Shown here: in pieces, positions 16,325 through 25,312 of the stretch | Numbering within the stretch: position 1 is the first letter of the stretch | Layout of the letters: each line of letters opens with the position of its first letter | Assembly (NCBI GenBank): GCA_049652985.1 | Contig: JBASFK010000002.1 | Span: forward strand, 248,001-312,000 | Reading direction: 5' to 3' | Source of the DNA: UBA7657 sp049652985 | GTDB lineage: Bacteria; Pseudomonadota; Alphaproteobacteria; Micavibrionales; Micavibrionaceae | Length of the DNA: 64,000 nucleotides | Made by a program: the position numbers and the translations under genes | The notes under the pieces: generated by a model | What the model was told of the DNA's origin: nothing | The model's input: only the letters and a program-made list of their open reading frames with translations | Database searches by the model: none

Positions 16325-17177
16325 TCTGGCGACGTATATGTCGCGTATTGCTGAAAAATTCGTACAGGAATTTTCCGTCGCCCTTGCGGATGGCCTTTTG
16401 CATCGCTGTCAAATCTTCCGTGAAGCGCTGAAGAATCTCCAGCACCGCGGGCCTGTTATTCATAAAGACATCGCGCCACATGGTCGGATCGCTGGCGGCG
16501 ATACGCGTAAAGTCGCGGAAACCCGAGGCTGAGAATTTTATAACTTCCGACTTGATATCATCCTCAAGCTGGTTCGCGGTGCCGACGATTGTGTAGGCGA
16601 TCAAATGCGGCAGGTGCGAGGTGATGCCAAGAACCAGGTCGTGATGCTGCGGGTCCATGATCTCGATGCGGGATTTGCAGGCCTCCCATAGCGCCGTGAC
16701 CTTCTCGACGGCGCGGATATCTGTTTCCGGCAGCGGCGTCAGGATGCACCAGCGGTTTTCGAACAATTCAGCGAATCCGTTTTCCGGGCCGGAATGTTCC
16801 GTTCCCGCGATGGGGTGGCCGGGCACAAGGTGAACGCTTTCGGGCATATGGGGTTTGAGCGCGTCGATCACGGCCTGCTTGACCGAGCCGACGTCGGTAA
16901 CAACCGCGCCCGCTTTCAGCGCCGGGCCGATCTGTTCCGCCACATTGGCAACGGCCCCGACCGGAACGGCGATGACGACGATATCGGCGCCAAGGACGCT
17001 CCGGCGGATATCACTCGTGACTTCGTCGGCGATGCCGAGTTCGGTTACTTTTTTGCAAACTTCGAGATTGTTATCTGCGGCGGTGACTGTTTGCACGATG
17101 CCGGAATTGCGGAGCGCGCGCGCCATCGAGGAGCCGATCAGGCCAAGACCGATGATGGTGATTTTATCGAACGTCAT
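16221..17177 (-). CDS. tyrA: Prephenate/arogenate dehydrogenase
   Basis: NAD(P)-dependent oxidative decarboxylation of prephenate (or arogenate) on the way to tyrosine. 318 aa. The Rossmann motif GLGLIGSSMARALR is at residues 10-23. The substrate region includes the PGHPIAGTEHSG segment and DLVLGITSHLPHLIAY. It lacks a chorismate mutase domain, which is encoded by the upstream gene with a 4-base overlap. The last 34 codons are encoded opposite the end of the PlsC-DUF2125 gene and may be a lineage-specific extension. Confidence 0.93.
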   Translation of the reverse strand: MTFDKITIIGLGLIGSSMARALRNSGIVQTVTAADNNLEVCKKVTELGIADEVTSDIRRSVLGADIVVIAVPVGAVANVAEQIGPALKAGAVVTDVGSVKQAVIDALKPHMPESVHLVPGHPIAGTEHSGPENGFAELFENRWCILTPLPETDIRAVEKVTALWEACKSRIEIMDPQHHDLVLGITSHLPHLIAYTIVGTANQLEDDIKSEVIKFSASGFRDFTRIAASDPTMWRDVFMNNRPAVLEILQRFTEDLTAMQKAIRKGDGKFLYEFFSNTRHIRRQIIDLGQANYVAPGGVQPEGTPPVEAPHKASGRSG

Positions 17178-18070
17178 GTGCCTGTTTTCTTCTCGGATTT
17201 GGATTCCGTTTTCGCGGCCTTGAAAACGGGCGGCACGGGATAGCCGCCGAGCGCAACGCAGCGCGCATTGTGGCCGCTGAATTTTTCAGCGACGCGCTCA
17301 AGCTGCGTGTCTTTTTCGCCGATGTAATCATTGACCTCGATGAAGTGAAGATTTTTTCCGCCCGGGCCGCCGCCGCTCATCGTATTGAGCGTCAGCAGTT
17401 CCAGGTCCGCGGATTTAAAAACTTCCTGGATTTTCGCGCGGCTGACGGTGGAGTCGATCTCCAGCGCGATAAAGCTGTGATCCTGGCCCGAGGGTGCAAA
17501 ATCGGTTTTTGAAATAATGAGTGCTCGGTCACGGATGGCGCTGAGCTGTTTTTCGGTGGAGCCGTAGGGCAGCGCGCAGACGATGCGCATGCGGTCTTCC
17601 TTCTGATTGACTAAAAACTGCCACCAGGGCGCACGGTCGCCATCCTGCGGCCAGGGCACGACAGCGAAATTGGAATCATTCTCGCGGACGCTGGAAATCG
17701 CCATCAGGGCGTTCGTCGCGCGTACCATGGGCAGGACGGTGCCGAAATAATTTTTTGCCATGTCCCAGCAGAAACTATCGCTCTGGCCTGCGCTGACGGA
17801 AACCTTCAGGCCTGTCTGGAGAAGTGAAACCGCGCCGACCAGTTCGCGCCATATGCCGATGATCGCGGCCTCGGGCAGCGGACCACGGTGACGCGCGAGC
17901 AAACGGCGGATCATGATCGCCTCGCGCGCGGGCTGGACGACCGGGATATTGTTCTTTTTCTTTTCCTCGGTCACGCCGATGATCAGGTCGGCCCGCTCCA
18001 TGAGCAGGTCGTGGATCTGGTTGTCCAGCGCGTCGATTGTTTTCCTGATTTCATCCAGTTTCTGTGACAT
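17174..18070 (-). CDS. Chorismate mutase with degenerate dehydratase-like C-terminus
   Basis: Residues 1-90 form an AroQ-type chorismate mutase helix bundle (LDEIRKTIDALDNQIHDLL, with the ERADLI and REAIMIRRLL helices), converting chorismate to prephenate. Residues about 100-290 resemble the layout of prephenate dehydratase plus ACT regulatory domain but lack the TRF catalytic motif. The segment ALEIDSTVSRAKIQEVF looks ACT-like. The gene overlaps tyrA by 4 bases, so it supplies prephenate to TyrA. Phenylalanine branch activity is doubtful. 298 aa. Confidence 0.85.
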   Translation of the reverse strand: MSQKLDEIRKTIDALDNQIHDLLMERADLIIGVTEEKKKNNIPVVQPAREAIMIRRLLARHRGPLPEAAIIGIWRELVGAVSLLQTGLKVSVSAGQSDSFCWDMAKNYFGTVLPMVRATNALMAISSVRENDSNFAVVPWPQDGDRAPWWQFLVNQKEDRMRIVCALPYGSTEKQLSAIRDRALIISKTDFAPSGQDHSFIALEIDSTVSRAKIQEVFKSADLELLTLNTMSGGGPGGKNLHFIEVNDYIGEKDTQLERVAEKFSGHNARCVALGGYPVPPVFKAAKTESKSEKKTGT

Positions 18071-18113
18071 GGGGTTGTTCTACAGGCGAATGTCCCTAAA
18101 ATCAAATGGCTGC

Positions 18114-18860
18114 TTAAATGCCGCCCGGAACGGGTCTTGGTATGAATCCCTGACGGCGGACGGTGACTTTTGCCCCCTCGCCCGGCCCGGCCTTGGCATA
18201 GACCTGTTTGGTGGCCTCGACCATGTGGACGCCGCTGCCGAAAGGCAGGTATTTACGCCCGACCGTTTCGAAAAACCCGGCCGATTTCAAAAGCGGCGCG
18301 AATTTTACCGGCGGCATGAACAGCGCCTGCTCGGTGCGCTCATGGATAAAACGGTTGTCGCGCAGATAATGGATGATCTGCGACGCGCTATAGGGCGTGC
18401 CCTGGCCGAAGGGCGACCAGTCGGCGCGCGCCCAGAAACCCGAACGGTTCGGCACGACGACCAGCACCCGCCCGTTCGATTTCAGGATGCGCCAGATTTC
18501 CGCCAGTCCCTGCTGGAGATGTTCCGAGAATTCGATGTCGTGGATCAGGAGCACCCGGTCGACCGAAGAGGTTTCAAAAGGGAGCTCAGCTTCTTCGGCC
18601 AGGCAGACAAGATTGCACTCGTCGCCGGGATGATTGTACGGCCAGTGATGCGCGCCCTGCCCGGCGGGCATCGTCGCGAGAACGCGTTCACCGCTGTCCA
18701 TGAACAGGCGCAGATACGGCGTTGCGTAACCGCAACCCAGAACGCGCATGCCCTGCGTTTCGGGCCAGAATTCGCGGATACGTTCCTGGAGCACGCGCCG
18801 GACCATACGCCCGACCTTGGTGTTGTAGAAAGCTTTGAGATCGTAAGCCGAGCGGTACAT
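18114..18860 (-). CDS. Class I SAM-dependent methyltransferase
   Basis: A 248-residue protein of the methyltransferase type 11 group. Motif I is GCGYATPYLRLF (about residues 41-52), followed by conserved HDIEFSEHLQQGLAEIWRILKSNGRVLVVVPN, the usual motif post-II/III region. The substrate is unknown. Genes of this kind often flank glyoxalase or aromatic amino-acid genes in alphaproteobacteria. Its ATG overlaps the mutT stop (TGATG), so the two are translated together. Confidence 0.8.
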   Translation of the reverse strand: MYRSAYDLKAFYNTKVGRMVRRVLQERIREFWPETQGMRVLGCGYATPYLRLFMDSGERVLATMPAGQGAHHWPYNHPGDECNLVCLAEEAELPFETSSVDRVLLIHDIEFSEHLQQGLAEIWRILKSNGRVLVVVPNRSGFWARADWSPFGQGTPYSASQIIHYLRDNRFIHERTEQALFMPPVKFAPLLKSAGFFETVGRKYLPFGSGVHMVEATKQVYAKAGPGEGAKVTVRRQGFIPRPVPGGI

Positions 18861-19309
18861 CAGATGACCTCCCGTAATGTGGCGATGAGCGGAATGTCCG
18901 CGGGCGGCATCGGGTAATCGCCCAGGTCATTGACCCGCACCCATTTCAGCGCGCTGTGTTCTTTGGCCCGCGGCACGTTCTTCCACGCACGGCAGACGAA
19001 CAGCGGCATCAGCAGATGAAAATCGTCATAGCTGTGCGAGGCGAAGGCCACTGGCAGGAAACATGTCGGGCGGGTTTCAATGCCGAGCTCTTCCTCAAGT
19101 TCACGCATCAGGGCGAATTCGGGCGTCTCGCCATCAGCGACCTTGCCGCCGGGAAATTCCCACAGGCCGGCCATAGATTTGCCTTCGGGGCGCTGCGCGA
19201 TCAGCACACGGTTTTGCGGATCGACCAGCGCGGCGGCGGCCACCAGCACGATCTTAAGGCCGTGAGGCGCTTCGGGTCTTGGTTTTGCAAGGGCGGCGGC
19301 GCAATCCAT
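18860..19309 (-). CDS. mutT: Nudix hydrolase, MutT-type 8-oxo-dGTP diphosphatase
   Basis: Hydrolyses 8-oxo-dGTP to limit transversion mutations. The Nudix box begins at GKVADGETPE and ends at RELEEELGI (about residues 54-76), with all acidic metal ligands (REXXEE). The PQNRVLIAQRPEGKSMAGLWEFPGG segment upstream is typical of MutT. 149 aa. First gene of the mutT-methyltransferase unit; a terminator lies just upstream at 19331-19362, separating it from the parvulin gene. Confidence 0.88.
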   Translation of the reverse strand: MDCAAALAKPRPEAPHGLKIVLVAAAALVDPQNRVLIAQRPEGKSMAGLWEFPGGKVADGETPEFALMRELEEELGIETRPTCFLPVAFASHSYDDFHLLMPLFVCRAWKNVPRAKEHSALKWVRVNDLGDYPMPPADIPLIATLREVI

Positions 19310-19330
19310 GGGCTTGTTCTAGCACGATAA

Positions 19331-19362
19331 AAAAAGCCGCAAAACTTAATTTGCGGCTTTTT
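19331..19362 (-). terminator. Rho-independent terminator (both directions possible)
   Basis: Stem AAAAAGCCGCAA (19331-19342), an 8-base loop, and TTGCGGCTTTTT (19351-19362): 12 perfect base pairs with flanking A and T runs. It follows the minus-strand parvulin gene. Confidence 0.85.
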
Positions 19363-19384
19363 GTGTTTTTAAGTCAGGCCCAGC

Positions 19385-20416
19385 TTACTCGGCGGGCCGC
19401 GCCGCGGGAGCTGCAGGAGCCGCCGCGGGTGCAGCCGGAACGACATCGCCGGACGAAGGCTCGATCGCGTTGCCATTGATATCGAAGCGCTCGATACCGG
19501 ACGCGTTGCGCCATTCCTGGATCAGTTCGGCGAGGATCTGCTCGCGTACCTGGGCCTGGAGGGCAATCTTGGCTTCTTCATAGGTCGGCGGCTGGCGCTT
19601 GCGCTTGTCCTCGACTTTGATGATGTGATAGCCGAAATCGGTTTTCACCGGCTTCTTGCTATAGGTGCCGACGGCGGTCGCGAAAGCCGCGTCGCTGAAG
19701 GCCGGGATCATCTGGTCCTTGATGAAATAACCGACATCGCCGCCGCTCTTGGCCGTCGCATCGGTGGAGTTGGCTTTCGCCAGTTCCTCGAAGTTGCCGC
19801 CCTTGTCGAGTTGCTTGATCATATCCTTCGCCTTGGCTTCGTCTTTCACAAGAATATGGCGGGCCTTGATCTCGTCGACGTTCGGAAACTTCGCGACATA
19901 TTCATCGTAGAGTTTCTTCGTGCGCTCATCAGTGAGACGCTTTTCGACCTGCTCCTCAAGATAAACGAAGCGGGTGATCTGCTCCCTGGCTTCCGCCATC
20001 TGGCGTTTCACTTTTTCGTTACTGTCGAGGTTCACGTTTTTGGTTTTATCGGCGATGATCTTGCCGTTGATGACCTGTTCGAGCGCCATCGGGTAAAGTT
20101 TCTCCAGAGGCAGCTGACGCGTTTGCGGCGGCTGGGTCTGGATGAAATTAAACACTTCGGCGCGGGTTACCTCGCCGCCCTTGAACTTGGCGACAACGGG
20201 GTTTCCTTCCTTGATGCCAGACTGGGACTCGGCGTCCGCTTGCTGGGTGTCGGTTGCGGCGGGCGCTTCGGCGGTCTGGGCTGCCGGAGCGGCGTCGGTC
20301 TTGCCGATCTTGCCGGAGAAATAAGCGAGGCCACCGATGGCGGCGACAACGACGACCGCCAGCACGATAAGTACCGTATTGCCGGCTTCGTTATGGAATG
20401 ATCTGCGATTGAGCAT
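19385..20416 (-). CDS. Membrane-anchored parvulin-type peptidyl-prolyl isomerase
   Basis: A PpiC/SurA-like folding factor of 343 aa. An N-terminal helix (about residues 13-34) anchors it to the inner membrane with the rest in the periplasm. A Pro/Ala linker leads to a chaperone-like helical region (about 75-175). The rotamase domain follows (about 180-275: KARHILVKDEAKA, GGDVGYFIKDQMIPAFSDAAF, VKTDFGYHIIKVED). The C-terminus is Ala/Pro-rich and low-complexity. It is divergent from secA, a sensible pairing of export and folding. Confidence 0.9.
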   Translation of the reverse strand: MLNRRSFHNEAGNTVLIVLAVVVVAAIGGLAYFSGKIGKTDAAPAAQTAEAPAATDTQQADAESQSGIKEGNPVVAKFKGGEVTRAEVFNFIQTQPPQTRQLPLEKLYPMALEQVINGKIIADKTKNVNLDSNEKVKRQMAEAREQITRFVYLEEQVEKRLTDERTKKLYDEYVAKFPNVDEIKARHILVKDEAKAKDMIKQLDKGGNFEELAKANSTDATAKSGGDVGYFIKDQMIPAFSDAAFATAVGTYSKKPVKTDFGYHIIKVEDKRKRQPPTYEEAKIALQAQVREQILAELIQEWRNASGIERFDINGNAIEPSSGDVVPAAPAAAPAAPAARPAE

Positions 20417-20526
20417 GGCTTCTGGAATTCCTTATATCTGAAAAATAAGCGCTATCCCCCCAGGGACAACGTTTCTGGAGACTAGCGAAAGGGAAATGTG
20501 TTTTCAACTGGTACTTTAATCATAGA

Positions 20527-20555
20527 TTGACGGCGATTTAACGGCAGCCTATATC
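20527..20555 (+). promoter_or_regulatory. Sigma70-type promoter for secA
   Basis: TTGACG (20527-20532), a 17-base spacer and TATATC (20550-20555), 37 bases upstream of the secA ATG. Good match by spacing and sequence. Confidence 0.55.
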
Positions 20556-20591
20556 AGAACCACTTGAATCACAGGGTTATCCGGAGAACTG

Positions 20592-23345
20592 ATGCTTTTG
20601 AACCTCGCCACCCAGATTTTCGGCTCTTCCAATGGCCGGAAGCTGAAGATACTGGCCAAGCATGTCCCGCAGATCAATGCGCTCGAGCCGCGTTTTGAGG
20701 CCATGAATGATGCCGAGCTCCAGAGCCAAACTCTCCTTTTCCGTCAAAGACTTGCGAATGGCGAACCTCTCGACAGCCTGCTGCATGAGGCTTTTGCCGC
20801 CACCCGCGAGGCCGCCCGCAGGGCCCTCGGCCAGCGTCATTATGATGTCCAGCTTATCGGTGGACTGGTTTTGCATGAGGGCGATATCGCCGAGATGAAA
20901 ACCGGCGAAGGTAAAACACTGGTCGCCACCCTGCCCGTTTACCTGAACGCCCTGACCGGCAAGGGCGTCCATGTCGTGACCGTCAACGACTACCTGGCCA
21001 AGCGCGACGCCGAATGGATGGGGCAGATTTACCGCTTCATGGGTTTGAATACCGGATGCATCGTTACGAACCTCTCGGACCAGCAACGCCGCGAGGCCTA
21101 TGCCGCCGACGTCACCTACGGCACCAACAATGAACTCGGTTTCGATTATCTGCGCGACAATATGAAGTACAGCCTGAAGCAGATGGTTCAGAGGCCGTTC
21201 AATTTCGCGATCGTTGATGAAGTCGACTCGATCCTCATCGACGAGGCCCGTACGCCGCTGATCATTTCCGGCCCGTCGGAGCTTTCGACAGAACTTTATG
21301 TATCGGTGAACAAGCTGATCCCCTCGCTGGATGACGGCGACTATGAAATGGATGAAAAGCATAAAACCGTTGTCCTGACTGAGGACGGCCAGGAACATGC
21401 CGAACAGTTATTGCGTGACCACGGGCTGCTTAAAGAAGGCAGCATGTACGACATCCAGAACATCGCGCTCGTCCACCACATCAACCAGGCGCTGCGTGCG
21501 CACCGGATTTTCCACGCGGACACCGATTACATCGTCAAGGACGACCGCGTCATCCTGATCGACGAATTCACGGGCCGCATGATGGAAGGCCGCAGATTGT
21601 CCGAGGGCCTGCACCAGGCCATCGAAGCCAAGGAAGGCGTGAAGATCCAGACCGAGAACCAGACGCTGGCCTCAATCACGTTCCAGAATTATTTCCGCCT
21701 GTACCCGAAACTGGCGGGCATGACCGGCACCGCGCAGACTGAAGCAGCCGAGTTCCAGGAAATCTACAATCTCGGCGTGGTTGAAATGCCGACGAACGTT
21801 CCCATCGCGCGCCTTGATCATGACGACAAGATTTACAAATCGCTTAAGGAAAAAGACGGCGCCATTATCGACCTGATCCGTGATGCGCAGGACCGCCAGC
21901 AGCCCGTTCTCGTCGGCACCGTCTCGATTGATAAATCGGAAAAACTGGCCGAGGCCCTCAAGAAAGCGAAAATCAAGCACAGCGTCCTGAACGCCCGCTA
22001 TCACGAACAGGAGGCCGCCATCATCGCGCAAGCCGGACGTCCGGGCGCGGTCACTATCGCCACCAACATGGCGGGCCGCGGAACCGACATTCAACTGGGC
22101 GGCAACGCCGACATGCGTATTACGCAGGAAATCGATCCGAACCTGCCGGAAGACGAGCGGAAAAAAGCCGCCGACCGTATCCGTTCCGAGGTCGCGCGCG
22201 ACAAGCAGGTCGTGAAAGATGCCGGCGGTCTTTACGTCATCGGCACCGAGCGCCATGAATCACGGCGCATCGACAACCAGCTTCGCGGCCGTTCGGGACG
22301 CCAGGGCGATGCAGGCGCCACCATGTTCTTTCTCTCGGTCGAGGACGATTTGATGCGAATCTTCGCGGGCGACAAGCTCGAAGCCCTGCTCGGGAACAAG
22401 CGTATCGGCCTGCAGGAAGGCGAAGCGCTTGAGCACCCCTTGATTTCAAAAATGCTTCAGCGCGCGCAGGCCAAAGTCGAGGGCATGCATTTCGAGGTTC
22501 GCAAGAACCTGCTGAAGTTCGACAACGTCATGAACGACCAGCGTAAGGTCGTTTACGAGCAGCGCCGCGAAATCATGGAAGCCGACAGCATCGAGGAGCT
22601 CGTGCGCGACATGCGCCACCAGGTGATCGAGGACACGGTTCGCGCGACTATTCCGCACGGCGCACACGCCGAGCAATGGGATACCGGCACGCTGCACGCT
22701 GAATCCATGCGTCTTCTTGGCCTTGATATTCCCACCGTCGACTGGGCGAAGGAAGAAGGCATCGCCGACGAGGAGATGCAGGAGCGCATCATCAAGATTT
22801 CTGATGAAAAGATGGCGACGAAAATTGCAAATGCCGGACCGGATAACTGGCGGCGCATCGAAAAGGGAATCGTGCTCCAGATTTTTGATCAGCACTGGAA
22901 AGAACACCTGCTCAACCTCGACCATTTGAGACAGGGCATCAATCTGCGCGCCTTTGGCCAGCGGGATCCTTTGAACGAATACAAGACTGAAGCCTTCGGC
23001 ATGTTCGAAACCATGCTCAACCAGATGCGCGAGGCAATCACCATGATGCTCTCGCTCGTCGAGGTGAATGTCGGCGAAGAACGCATTGGTTTGATCATGC
23101 CCGGCGCCGCCCCCCCTGTGAAAACGCAGGAAGGCCGCCAGGACCCTGCGCTGATGGGCAGCGGTCTTCACGCGAAGCAGTCGCCGCCCGCGCAGAAACG
23201 CGTCGAGCCATTCCCCCAGCAAAAGCGCAAATTCGACAAGGATAATCCCGAAACATGGGGCAAGGTCCAGCGCAACGCCGATTGCCCGTGCGGATCAGGC
23301 AAGAAATTCAAGCACTGTCACGGGAACATCGCCCAGAAGGCTTAA
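20592..23345 (+). CDS. secA: Preprotein translocase ATPase SecA
   Basis: Motor of the Sec export pathway that pushes preproteins through SecYEG. 917 aa. Walker A MKTGEGKTLVATLP, the DEAD-like DEVDSILIDEART, the TGRMMEGRRLSEGLHQAIEAKEGV segment, motif VI QLRGRSGRQGD, the preprotein cross-linking domain and the helical scaffold are all present. It ends with a zinc-binding SEC-C motif, CPCGSGKKFKHCHG, used for SecB or ribosome contact. Followed after 3 bases by a hydrolase gene. Confidence 0.98.
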   Translation: MLLNLATQIFGSSNGRKLKILAKHVPQINALEPRFEAMNDAELQSQTLLFRQRLANGEPLDSLLHEAFAATREAARRALGQRHYDVQLIGGLVLHEGDIAEMKTGEGKTLVATLPVYLNALTGKGVHVVTVNDYLAKRDAEWMGQIYRFMGLNTGCIVTNLSDQQRREAYAADVTYGTNNELGFDYLRDNMKYSLKQMVQRPFNFAIVDEVDSILIDEARTPLIISGPSELSTELYVSVNKLIPSLDDGDYEMDEKHKTVVLTEDGQEHAEQLLRDHGLLKEGSMYDIQNIALVHHINQALRAHRIFHADTDYIVKDDRVILIDEFTGRMMEGRRLSEGLHQAIEAKEGVKIQTENQTLASITFQNYFRLYPKLAGMTGTAQTEAAEFQEIYNLGVVEMPTNVPIARLDHDDKIYKSLKEKDGAIIDLIRDAQDRQQPVLVGTVSIDKSEKLAEALKKAKIKHSVLNARYHEQEAAIIAQAGRPGAVTIATNMAGRGTDIQLGGNADMRITQEIDPNLPEDERKKAADRIRSEVARDKQVVKDAGGLYVIGTERHESRRIDNQLRGRSGRQGDAGATMFFLSVEDDLMRIFAGDKLEALLGNKRIGLQEGEALEHPLISKMLQRAQAKVEGMHFEVRKNLLKFDNVMNDQRKVVYEQRREIMEADSIEELVRDMRHQVIEDTVRATIPHGAHAEQWDTGTLHAESMRLLGLDIPTVDWAKEEGIADEEMQERIIKISDEKMATKIANAGPDNWRRIEKGIVLQIFDQHWKEHLLNLDHLRQGINLRAFGQRDPLNEYKTEAFGMFETMLNQMREAITMMLSLVEVNVGEERIGLIMPGAAPPVKTQEGRQDPALMGSGLHAKQSPPAQKRVEPFPQQKRKFDKDNPETWGKVQRNADCPCGSGKKFKHCHGNIAQKA

Positions 23346-23348
23346 GAC

Positions 23349-24224
23349 ATGCCCTTCACCGAAAAATCTTTTCTCGGTATAAACTCGAAGGGCTATCACC
23401 GCATCGTCTATAACGACTGGGGTCCGGAAAATGCCGTGCCGATCATCTGCGTGCATGGCCTCACCGGCAATGGTCATGATTTCGACATTCTCGCGCAGGA
23501 GCTGATCAATGACGGGCGGCGGCTGATCTGCGTCGATCTGCCCGGCCGGGGGCGCAGTGATTTCCTGCCCGAGCCGTTCGATTATAATTACAGACAGTAT
23601 TGCAGCGACCTGACCGCCCTGCTCGCGCATCTGGGCATCAACCAGCCGAACAGCGTCGACTGGATCGGGATTTCGCTTGGCGGTTTACTTGGAATTCGCA
23701 TGGCGGGAATGAAGGACACACCCATCCGCCGCATGATTTTGAACGATGTGGGCCCGATCGTGCCGCAGGCCGCGCTCGATTTCATTCACATGGTTATTTC
23801 GCAGGAATATTCATTTCCGACTATCGCCGATTTAGAGAAGCGCATGCGCGAGACGCGCGGGCTGACATGGGGCCCGGTGACGGATGCGCAGTGGAAGCTG
23901 ATGGCCGAGCATAATGCCCGCGCACTGGAGAACGGATTGATCACTTATTCATACGACCCGGATATTTCCGTTATTTTCGGGGAACAACCGACCGGCGAAC
24001 AGGATTTGTGGCCGGCGTGGGATGCTGTAAAGTGCCCGGTCATGGTTATTCACGGGAAAAAATCAGTCGTCCTGACAAAGCCGATTATCAGTGAGATGCA
24101 GGCGCGCTTCAAAGGTGCCTCGCTGCAGGTCATTCAATACGCCGATTGCGGGCATGTGCCCTCACTGATGGCGCCACAACATGTAAAAGACATCCGGACA
24201 TGGCTGAACGAAACGCAGATATAA
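23349..24224 (+). CDS. Alpha/beta-fold hydrolase
   Basis: A 291-residue hydrolase. HGLTGNGHDFD forms the oxyanion region; the nucleophile Ser is in the elbow GISLGG (about residue 109); the conserved His is in DCGHVPSLM near the C-terminus; and VMVIHGKKSVVL precedes the acid region. The substrate is unknown; esterase or lactonase-type activity is most common in this group. The end overlaps the next gene by 25 bases. Confidence 0.85.
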   Translation: MPFTEKSFLGINSKGYHRIVYNDWGPENAVPIICVHGLTGNGHDFDILAQELINDGRRLICVDLPGRGRSDFLPEPFDYNYRQYCSDLTALLAHLGINQPNSVDWIGISLGGLLGIRMAGMKDTPIRRMILNDVGPIVPQAALDFIHMVISQEYSFPTIADLEKRMRETRGLTWGPVTDAQWKLMAEHNARALENGLITYSYDPDISVIFGEQPTGEQDLWPAWDAVKCPVMVIHGKKSVVLTKPIISEMQARFKGASLQVIQYADCGHVPSLMAPQHVKDIRTWLNETQI

Positions 24225-25312
24225 TTATTCATGGCGGCGGCATCGCCGGGCTGTGGACGCTCGCGCGATTAAAAAATCTCGGCTATGACACGCTGCTGGT
24301 CGAGCCAAACGCAATCGGCGGCGTGCAGACCATCGCCTCGCAGGGCATTATCCATTCCGGGCTGAAATATGCGCTTGGAGGCAAGCTCAACTCTCTCGCC
24401 CGCGAGATCAGCGCGATGCCTGAAATCTGGCGCGCGGCGCTGAACGGCGAAGGGCCGGTCGATCTTTCGAAAGCGCAGGTCGCGACGGAGACGCAATATC
24501 TGATGATCCCCAAGGGTATGCTGAGCGGGATCATGAAACTGGGCGCGAAAAGTTTTCTCGGCAGCGAGGTGGAAAAAATAAAATGGCCGCCGGAGATTTC
24601 AGCGTCCGGATTTGAAGGCACGCTGGTGGATATGAGCGAGCCAGTGCTGGACATTCCTTCCGTCGTGCGCGCACTGGCGGAGCCGTACATGGACTGCATC
24701 CGCAAATCGGCCGACGGCGTTGCGGCTAAGAAATATATCTACACCGCTGCGGAAGGAAACGATGAGTCGGGAATTGCGACGCAGCGTCGACCGCTGCTGA
24801 TGGGGCTTTTGAAAAATGCGCCATTCGCGGTGTGGGCGCATTTCGTCGGCGCGTCCGACAAGCCCGTTGCGACGATCACGACGCATAAAACTGAAGACGG
24901 CGGTCTTGCATGGTATATCGGCGGCCAGGTAGCCGAACGGGAGAGAAACTCCAATCCGGACGAGGTCTATGACGCCATATTCGCCGCGCTGAAAAAATAC
25001 ATGCCGATGGCGGAAATCAAGGATGCCGAGCTGGCGGTGCTGCCGATCGACCGGGTGGAAGCGAAGCCCGGCGCTGGCGTGATGCCCGATGCGCCGGTCA
25101 TTTATAACAAGGACGATCGCATTTACGCATGGCCGACGAAACTCACCTTCGCGCCGATGATGGCGGATAAAATCGCCGAAGAATTGACGGCGGATAAAAT
25201 CCTGCCTTCGCACAATCACACGGACTGGTCATTCCTGCCGGAAGTTTCGTATGCTCAGCCCCCATGGGAAACAGCGCAATGGATAAAAGACAAATCGGAC
25301 AAACGGGCGTAA
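24200..25312 (+). CDS. FAD-dependent oxidoreductase (DAO family)
   Basis: A 370-residue flavoprotein. The N-terminal Rossmann motif IIIHGGGIAGLWTLARL and the E of LLVEP bind FAD; a catalytic domain and a C-terminal segment with IDRVEAKPGAGVMPDAP complete it. The ATG at 24200 (MAERNADIIIH) places the FAD motif in its usual position; an in-frame upstream start lies inside the previous gene and is less likely. Substrate not apparent; members oxidise amino acids or glycerol-3-phosphate. Tightly packed between a hydrolase and an aldo/keto reductase. Confidence 0.85.
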   Translation: MAERNADIIIHGGGIAGLWTLARLKNLGYDTLLVEPNAIGGVQTIASQGIIHSGLKYALGGKLNSLAREISAMPEIWRAALNGEGPVDLSKAQVATETQYLMIPKGMLSGIMKLGAKSFLGSEVEKIKWPPEISASGFEGTLVDMSEPVLDIPSVVRALAEPYMDCIRKSADGVAAKKYIYTAAEGNDESGIATQRRPLLMGLLKNAPFAVWAHFVGASDKPVATITTHKTEDGGLAWYIGGQVAERERNSNPDEVYDAIFAALKKYMPMAEIKDAELAVLPIDRVEAKPGAGVMPDAPVIYNKDDRIYAWPTKLTFAPMMADKIAEELTADKILPSHNHTDWSFLPEVSYAQPPWETAQWIKDKSDKRA

